A stretch of 8,680 bases of DNA from positions 1 through 8,680 of the forward strand of contig JAMDCG010000113.1 of NCBI GenBank assembly GCA_023489425.1, given 5' to 3'. Of this stretch, positions 7,229 through 8,680 are shown piece after piece (position 1 is the stretch's first letter; the number at the start of each line of letters is the position of its first letter). Position numbers and translations under genes: made by a program. The stretch is from Thermoplasmatota archaeon. GTDB taxonomy: Archaea > Thermoplasmatota > Thermoplasmata > Thermoplasmatales > Thermoplasmataceae. The notes beneath the pieces are model-generated. The model worked only from the letters and a program-made list of their open reading frames with translations, had not been told where the DNA came from and did not search any database.

Positions 7229-8139
7229 TATGTCCACCTCGTATCTTTAAGATATCTTCTCTGCATGAGCGTGATGAACAGGATTGCAAAGAAAAGTATG
7301 AAAGAGGCAGCAGCAGATAGACCAACCTCCCCAAAGTAGATGAATGTCCTATTATAAATAAACATCAGTGGAACATAGGTTGAATGGGAAGGCCCACCAT
7401 CAGTTATAACGTAGATCTGATCAAACAATTGCATAGAACCAATTATTCCAAGTATCACGACGATAAAAGTCGTGAAATTAAGCATCGGTGCATAGATATA
7501 TCTGAATCTGTGCCAGCCAGACTTCACACCATCTAAACTTGCTGCCTCCAGTACACTTCTTGGTATTGTCTGTAGCCCGGCAAGATAAATTATCATAAAA
7601 TATGGGGTTGTTGAGAAGATATTAAGTGCCATAATTGCAGGAAACGCATATGTTGTGCTGAAGAAGAAATTTATTGGTTTAACTCCGAAAAATGATATGA
7701 AATAATTTATGAGACCCTGGTCTGAGAATACCCAGATAAATATGATTGACAAAGCGACTGAAGATACGATCGCAGGAATAAATACAAAAGCCCTTGATAT
7801 TCTTGATACCATCATTTTATGATTGAAAAGTATGGCAAACATAAAGGCCAGGATGGTCTGTATTGTGACAACTACAACTGTATAATAAAGTACATCCAGA
7901 ATTGCCTTAGCAAATAGTCCGCTGTGGAGCACTGTATCATAGTTGGCCAGTCCCACAAAGAAAACTATGTGACCAAAAGGATTGTAATGAAAAAGACTTA
8001 TTGCAAAGGAATACACGGCTGGAAAGAAAGTAAACACTATGATAAGCATCATAAGTGGTGCTACCAGCAGATAGCCATACCGTGCCTCCAGCTTTAGATC
8101 TATCTTTTTTTTCTTATTTTTTAATGAGCTATTATTCAT
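7228..8139 (-). CDS. Sugar ABC transporter permease, MalF/UgpA type (CUT1)
   Basis: This first transmembrane subunit of the importer has 303 residues. A lysine-rich cytoplasmic N-terminus (KNKKKK) is followed by about six hydrophobic segments, near 22-50, 76-105, 115-138, 165-188, 222-240 and 272-291. The EAA coupling loop is VLEAASLDGVKSGWHRFRYI (196-215). DQIYVITDGGPSHST (240-254) is the conserved stretch found in this permease subfamily. The long external P2 loop of enterobacterial MalF is absent, as in UgpA- and LacF-type proteins. The ATG at 8139 follows GGCGATGAT by a few bases. The gene is separated from the binding-protein gene by a 52-nt AT-rich spacer, the largest gap in the operon, and it overlaps the next gene by one base (TAATG). 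Confidence 0.95.
   Translation of the reverse strand: MNNSSLKNKKKKIDLKLEARYGYLLVAPLMMLIIVFTFFPAVYSFAISLFHYNPFGHIVFFVGLANYDTVLHSGLFAKAILDVLYYTVVVVTIQTILAFMFAILFNHKMMVSRISRAFVFIPAIVSSVALSIIFIWVFSDQGLINYFISFFGVKPINFFFSTTYAFPAIMALNIFSTTPYFMIIYLAGLQTIPRSVLEAASLDGVKSGWHRFRYIYAPMLNFTTFIVVILGIIGSMQLFDQIYVITDGGPSHSTYVPLMFIYNRTFIYFGEVGLSAAASFILFFAILFITLMQRRYLKDTRWT
7234..7240 (-). promoter_or_regulatory. Ribosome binding site that fixes the MalG-type start at 7228
   Basis: On the - strand GAGGTGG sits 5 nt before ATG 7228, close to the archaeal consensus GGAGGTGATC. The competing GTG start at 7237 falls inside this element and has no comparable site of its own, so the ATG is preferred. Confidence 0.75.
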
Positions 8140-8156
8140 GATTATATCATCGCCTT

Positions 8157-8191
8157 AAAATGTCTAAATGTAAATAAAATGTTTTAAAAAA
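8157..8191 (-). terminator. AT-rich spacer with U6 tract after the binding-protein gene; possible partial terminator
   Basis: Six A residues at 8186-8191 give U6 directly after the binding-protein stop codon (TAA, 8194-8192). The spacer also has three ACATTT units on the - strand (+ strand AAATGT at 8158-8163, 8166-8171 and 8177-8182). Archaeal termination often uses U-rich tracts, so partial termination here would leave more transcript for the binding protein than for the permeases. The tract is short, and TTTTTTAAAA (8191-8182) could instead be a TATA-like element of an internal promoter. Confidence 0.3.
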
Positions 8192-8680
8192 TTATAGGGT
8201 TGATGTACCAGCCAATGAAGCATTGGTCACATCAAGCATCTCAGTAAGAGCCTTATTTAGTGAAAGTGATCCTGCGAACAGGCTTGCATAAACATTATGC
8301 ACATCAAGCTCTGTAGCCTCAAAGTTTGTGGTGTTGTAATTCCATCCGTAGGCGTAAGGGAACTGCTTTCCAACAAATGACTGAATTGGGAAGTGTGAGC
8401 TATACCAGGAACTATCAAGTATTGCAGTTCTTGATGGTAGAGCAAGCCCTTCAGACACCCACTGTTTTTCACCAACTGGTCCAGTGAAGAATTCTACAAA
8501 CTGATCTGCAATCCATTTTTGTGTTCCTACCAGAGCGCTGTTTACACCTAGACCCACATTGAACATCATTGTAGCATGGATACCTGTTGGTCCTGCAGGC
8601 ATATAATAGTAACCCACATCTGACATCTTGCCTACAAAATAAGCACCGCTTGCATTAAGTACTGGTACAGTCCATGTTCC
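8192..8680 (-). CDS. C-terminal part of an extracellular sugar-binding protein of an ABC transporter (partial, runs off the window)
   Basis: The frame is open from the right edge to TAA at 8194-8192, giving 163 residues, so the start and signal sequence lie outside the window. The fragment shows the usual C-lobe of family 1 solute-binding proteins: GTWTVP at the edge, DVGYYYMPAGPTG, then GLGVNSAL, a helix with QKWIADQFVEFFTGPVGEKQW, and a late block GLALPSRTAI. Position directly before two CUT1 permeases supports the call. No membrane anchor is seen at the C-terminus, so attachment is presumably N-terminal. Composition is unusual: only about 17 Asp, Glu, Lys and Arg among 163 residues, only one Arg, and about 15 percent aromatic residues. 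This suits a protein exposed to an acidic exterior. The ligand is unknown. Confidence 0.88.
   Translation of the reverse strand, partial: GTWTVPVLNASGAYFVGKMSDVGYYYMPAGPTGIHATMMFNVGLGVNSALVGTQKWIADQFVEFFTGPVGEKQWVSEGLALPSRTAILDSSWYSSHFPIQSFVGKQFPYAYGWNYNTTNFEATELDVHNVYASLFAGSLSLNKALTEMLDVTNASLAGTSTL

Noticed and set aside
7228..7237. Longer MalG-type start at GTG 7237
   Set aside because: The GTG is part of the GAGGTGG ribosome binding site of ATG 7228, which overlaps the previous stop as TAATG.
6672..7334. Two - strand open frames in another frame (6672-6935 and 7047-7334) over the permease genes
   Set aside because: They are same-strand frame shadows of the MalG- and MalF-type genes, with no recognisable motif.
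1..8680. CRISPR array, insertion sequence, or defence system
   Set aside because: There are no regularly spaced long repeats, no terminal inverted repeats and no nuclease or transposase genes. All long frames belong to a sugar uptake and breakdown locus.
8192..8680. Binding-protein gene as a truncated pseudogene starting at the ATG of 8626
   Set aside because: The frame continues without a stop to the window edge, and the residues before that ATG (GTWTVP and following) fit the family, so it is simply cut by the window.

Overview
The window looks archaeal. The tRNA gene encodes no CCA end, TATA/BRE-like promoters sit about 25 bp before the tRNA and the regulator gene, ribosome binding sites are of the GGTGAT type, and the regulator belongs to the TrmB family, which is mainly archaeal. 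The AT-rich composition, the frequent AGA/AGG arginine and ATA isoleucine codons, and a weakly charged, aromatic-rich secreted binding protein would fit a Thermoplasmatales-like acidophile. That placement is an inference and not firm.

Layout. Positions 53-126 hold a tRNA with anticodon CAT on the + strand. Next on the same strand is a full-length TrmB-type sugar-responsive regulator (270-1328, possibly starting at 255). The rest, 1321-8680, is one tightly packed block on the - strand. In transcription order it contains the C-terminal part of a sugar-binding protein (cut by the right window edge), two CUT1-type permeases, a MalK-type ATPase, and two paralogous large glycosidase-like proteins of the amylo-alpha-1,6-glucosidase / six-hairpin (alpha/alpha)6-barrel group. 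Gaps and overlaps between the - strand genes are -11 to +5 nt, except for a 52-nt AT-rich spacer after the binding protein. The operon promoter lies outside the window, beyond position 8680.

How the genes work together. The binding protein probably captures an oligosaccharide or disaccharide outside the cell. The two permeases and the ATPase import it. The two glycosidase-like proteins have no visible signal peptide, so they should hydrolyse the sugar in the cytoplasm. The TrmB-like protein is the natural candidate for sensing the sugar and controlling the block. It is encoded tail-to-tail with the operon and overlaps its last gene by 8 bp. The substrate cannot be read from sequence alone. 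The most interesting points are the pair of diverged glycosidases, one of which has a remodelled segment at the usual position of the general acid, and the compact arrangement of regulatory DNA before the regulator gene.
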